Shown in pieces: positions 62,234-64,000 of a stretch of DNA of 64,000 nt. Positions within the stretch are counted from its first letter, which is position 1, and each line of letters opens with the position of its first letter. This stretch comes from Burkholderia sp. lig30 (GTDB lineage: Bacteria; Pseudomonadota; Gammaproteobacteria; Burkholderiales; Burkholderiaceae): contig NZ_JGVW01000011.1 of assembly GCF_000687455.2 (NCBI RefSeq), forward strand, positions 1 to 64,000, written 5' to 3'. A model generated the notes under the pieces. The model ran no database searches, was not told the origin of the DNA, and was given only the letters and a program-made list of their open reading frames with translations. Made by a program: the position numbers and the translations under genes.

Positions 62234-63025
62234 TCAGTCGGCGGCCGGCGAATCCCCGGCAGCGCGCGCGACGCGCATCGTCGCGACGCGCCGGGTCGCA
62301 GCCTGCACGAGCACCGACAGCGCGCCGGCCGACACGAACGCGATGCCGGGCGGCGTGCGCGGCAGCAGCGCCACCAGCACGACGCAGAACGCGACGAACG
62401 AGAAGCGCCCGAGCACCATGCCGCGCAGCAGATGGATGACGAATTCCGGCCCATGGGCGCGATGCGACGATACCGACAGCACGCTGCCGAGCAACGGGAA
62501 CACCGCGAACAGCCCGCTCCAGGCCGGCCCGAGCGCGCCTGACAACGACGTGACCGCATAAGTGAGCGCGGCGCCTGCGAGCGCGCGGCCGGCAAGATCG
62601 GCGCGGGTGAGTGCGGCCGGCGCGCCCGCCGCCGCGCTGCGCGGCAGGCAGGCCTGGCCGAACGCGGTGGCGGCGAGCGCGATGGCCGCGGCGGTGGCGG
62701 GCGTGGCTGGCAGTCGGGCCAGCAGTGCCGCCGCGCCGAGCCAGGCGGCAAGCGCTGTTGTCCACGCGAGCGGCCACGCGCACCGGCGGCACGTCCACGC
62801 ATAGGCGAAATTGAAGGCCTCGGACGCGAGGATCGCGGCGAGCGCGAGCACGGCGGCATGCGCGCCGAACGCCGCGCCGTGCTGGAGCGTGAGCAGGAAG
62901 AGAATCGGCCCGGCGACGACCGGCAACCCGGCCAGCCAGCCTGCGACGGATGGCCCCCACCAGGTGCCCGACATCGAGACGATCAGCAGGAACAGCGGAA
63001 CAAGCGTGAGCTTCAGGGCGAGCAT
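62234..63025 (-). CDS. Multi-pass membrane protein
   Basis: This 263-residue inner-membrane protein has about eight hydrophobic helices with typical glycine-rich packing (SMSGTWWGPSVAGWLAGLPV near 18-37). It resembles hypothetical permease-like proteins of Burkholderia and related genera. No conserved function motif is recognised. It is divergent from rep. Confidence 0.75.
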   Translation of the reverse strand: MLALKLTLVPLFLLIVSMSGTWWGPSVAGWLAGLPVVAGPILFLLTLQHGAAFGAHAAVLALAAILASEAFNFAYAWTCRRCAWPLAWTTALAAWLGAAALLARLPATPATAAAIALAATAFGQACLPRSAAAGAPAALTRADLAGRALAGAALTYAVTSLSGALGPAWSGLFAVFPLLGSVLSVSSHRAHGPEFVIHLLRGMVLGRFSFVAFCVVLVALLPRTPPGIAFVSAGALSVLVQAATRRVATMRVARAAGDSPAAD

Positions 63026-63313
63026 GGGCGTTCCGGGCCGTCTTAAAGGCGCATGCTAGCAGAGGCGGACGACCTTCGGAAAACCGGTCGCCAGCAGCCT
63101 GCTACCCGGCTGGCAACCGGCGCAGGCCCGCGGGTCGCCGGCGCGGGAAAAGGGTTGCATCGCCCGCAAACCCCCGCCCGGCGCGGCGCCGGAATCGCGC
63201 CGCGCGGTCGTGTTAACATGCGCTTCCCGCCAGCGCTCCCGCACTTCCGACGTGCGCCGCCGTGCGCGGCATCGTCCCGGCTTCGTGCCGTCAACCGCCA
63301 TTCCATCGCCATC

Positions 63314-64000
63314 ATGTCCGCAGGCCTCAATCCCGCTCAAAGCGAAGCGGTGCGCTATCTCGACGGCCCCTGCCTCGTGCTCGCAGGCGCGGGCAGCGGC
63401 AAGACCCGCGTCATCACGCAGAAGATCGCGCACCTGATCGAAGCGAAAGGCTTCGAGCCGCGCCACATCGCCGCCGTCACGTTCACGAACAAGGCCGCCG
63501 CCGAAATGCGCGAGCGCGTGTCCAAGCTGCTCGAGGGCAAGACCCTCACCACGCCCGGCAAGGAAGGCCGCAAGGTGCCCGTCAACCAGCTGACGGTCTG
63601 CACGTTCCACTCGCTCGGCGTGCAGATCCTGCGCCAGGAGGCGGAGCACGTCGGCCTGAAGCCGCAGTTCTCGATCATGGATTCCGACGACTGCTTCGGG
63701 ATGATCCAGGAGCAGATCGGCACCACCGACAAGGGTCTGATCCGCAAGATCCAGAACATCATCTCGCTGTGGAAGAACGGCCTCGTCACGCCCGAGGAGG
63801 CGATGACGCTCGCCGCCAACGAGGACGAGCACCAGGCCGCGCTCGTCTACCGGAACTACGTCGCGACGCTGCATGCGTACCAGGCGGTCGATTTCGACGA
63901 CCTGATCCGCCTGCCGGCCGAGCTGTTCGCGCGCAACGAGCAGGTGCGCGACCGCTGGCAGAACAAGCTGCGCTACCTGCTGATCGACGAGTACCAGGAC
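63314..64000 (+). CDS. rep: ATP-dependent DNA helicase Rep (partial)
   Basis: The first 229 codons of a superfamily 1 helicase are present. It has MSAGLNPAQSEAVRYL at the start, Walker A LVLAGAGSGKTRVIT near 22-36, FTNKAAAEMRERV near 56-68, and the Walker B-like LLIDEYQD at the right edge. The long insert GKTLTTPGKEGRKVPVNQLTV is typical of betaproteobacterial Rep. Rep unwinds DNA ahead of forks blocked by bound proteins. The gene continues beyond the window. Confidence 0.93.
   Translation, partial: MSAGLNPAQSEAVRYLDGPCLVLAGAGSGKTRVITQKIAHLIEAKGFEPRHIAAVTFTNKAAAEMRERVSKLLEGKTLTTPGKEGRKVPVNQLTVCTFHSLGVQILRQEAEHVGLKPQFSIMDSDDCFGMIQEQIGTTDKGLIRKIQNIISLWKNGLVTPEEAMTLAANEDEHQAALVYRNYVATLHAYQAVDFDDLIRLPAELFARNEQVRDRWQNKLRYLLIDEYQD

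Overview
This window reads as a core segment of the primary chromosome of a high-GC betaproteobacterium, most likely Burkholderia (Burkholderia cepacia complex or a close relative). The evidence is the order mnmG-rsmG-parA-parB followed by the complete atpIBEFHAGDC operon, chromosome-type parS sites with the core GTTTCACGTGAAAC beside parAB, very strong GC bias at third codon positions, and typical Burkholderia neighbours (LivM-LivG fusion, PutA, eat-eutBC, gcvTHP with a tandem glycine riboswitch). I see no prophage, insertion sequence, CRISPR array, tRNA or rRNA gene.

Layout. 1-5760: a branched-chain amino-acid-type ABC importer (binding protein, LivH, fused LivM-LivG, LivF), preceded by an internally deleted copy of its own binding-protein gene. 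5780-10330: parS, mnmG (with a second parS inside), rsmG, parA, parB. 10337-11467: an ArsB/citrate-transporter-type membrane protein. 11620-19390: the F1Fo ATP synthase operon with promoter, inter-cistronic hairpins and terminator. 19505-26881: acyl-CoA synthetase, a noncoding stretch with a candidate minus-strand RNA, a CoA-binding protein, pheC, hemE and priA. 27086-32241: putA and a LivK-type binding protein. 32384-36443: aidB, a methionine-type aminotransferase and a polar amino-acid binding protein. 36533-39469: divergent MerR-type metal sensor and a P1B-type Cd/Zn/Pb ATPase with a remarkable His-rich tail, followed by a decayed GyrI-domain gene. 40044-41507: a CmpX-like membrane protein. 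41736-48911: ethanolamine uptake and catabolism (eat, eutB, eutC, aldehyde dehydrogenase, eutR). 49011-51803: a thiamine-diphosphate enzyme with a glycosyltransferase. 52044-52578: a wrecked toxin-antitoxin locus with two antitoxin-like genes and only a toxin stub. 52601-60433: minus-strand sdaA, an alginate-lyase-family protein and gcvP-gcvH-gcvT behind a tandem glycine riboswitch. 60513-63025: small lipoprotein, Gfo/Idh/MocA oxidoreductase, membrane protein. 63314-end: start of rep helicase.

How it works together. The window combines chromosome segregation (ParA, ParB, parS), translation fidelity (MnmG, RsmG) and energy generation (ATP synthase) with amino-acid salvage: proline to glutamate (PutA), glycine cleavage (GcvTHP), serine to pyruvate (SdaA), phenylalanine precursor processing (PheC), and ethanolamine to acetaldehyde and acetate (Eat, EutBC, aldehyde dehydrogenase, EutR). 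The most interesting items are regulatory or structural rather than a new multi-gene system: a parS palindrome that also looks like an intrinsic terminator, an extended inter-aptamer linker in the glycine riboswitch, 49-bp tandem repeats between gcvP and gcvH with a relative upstream of aidB, an intrinsic terminator immediately after the putative putA promoter, and several gene remnants.
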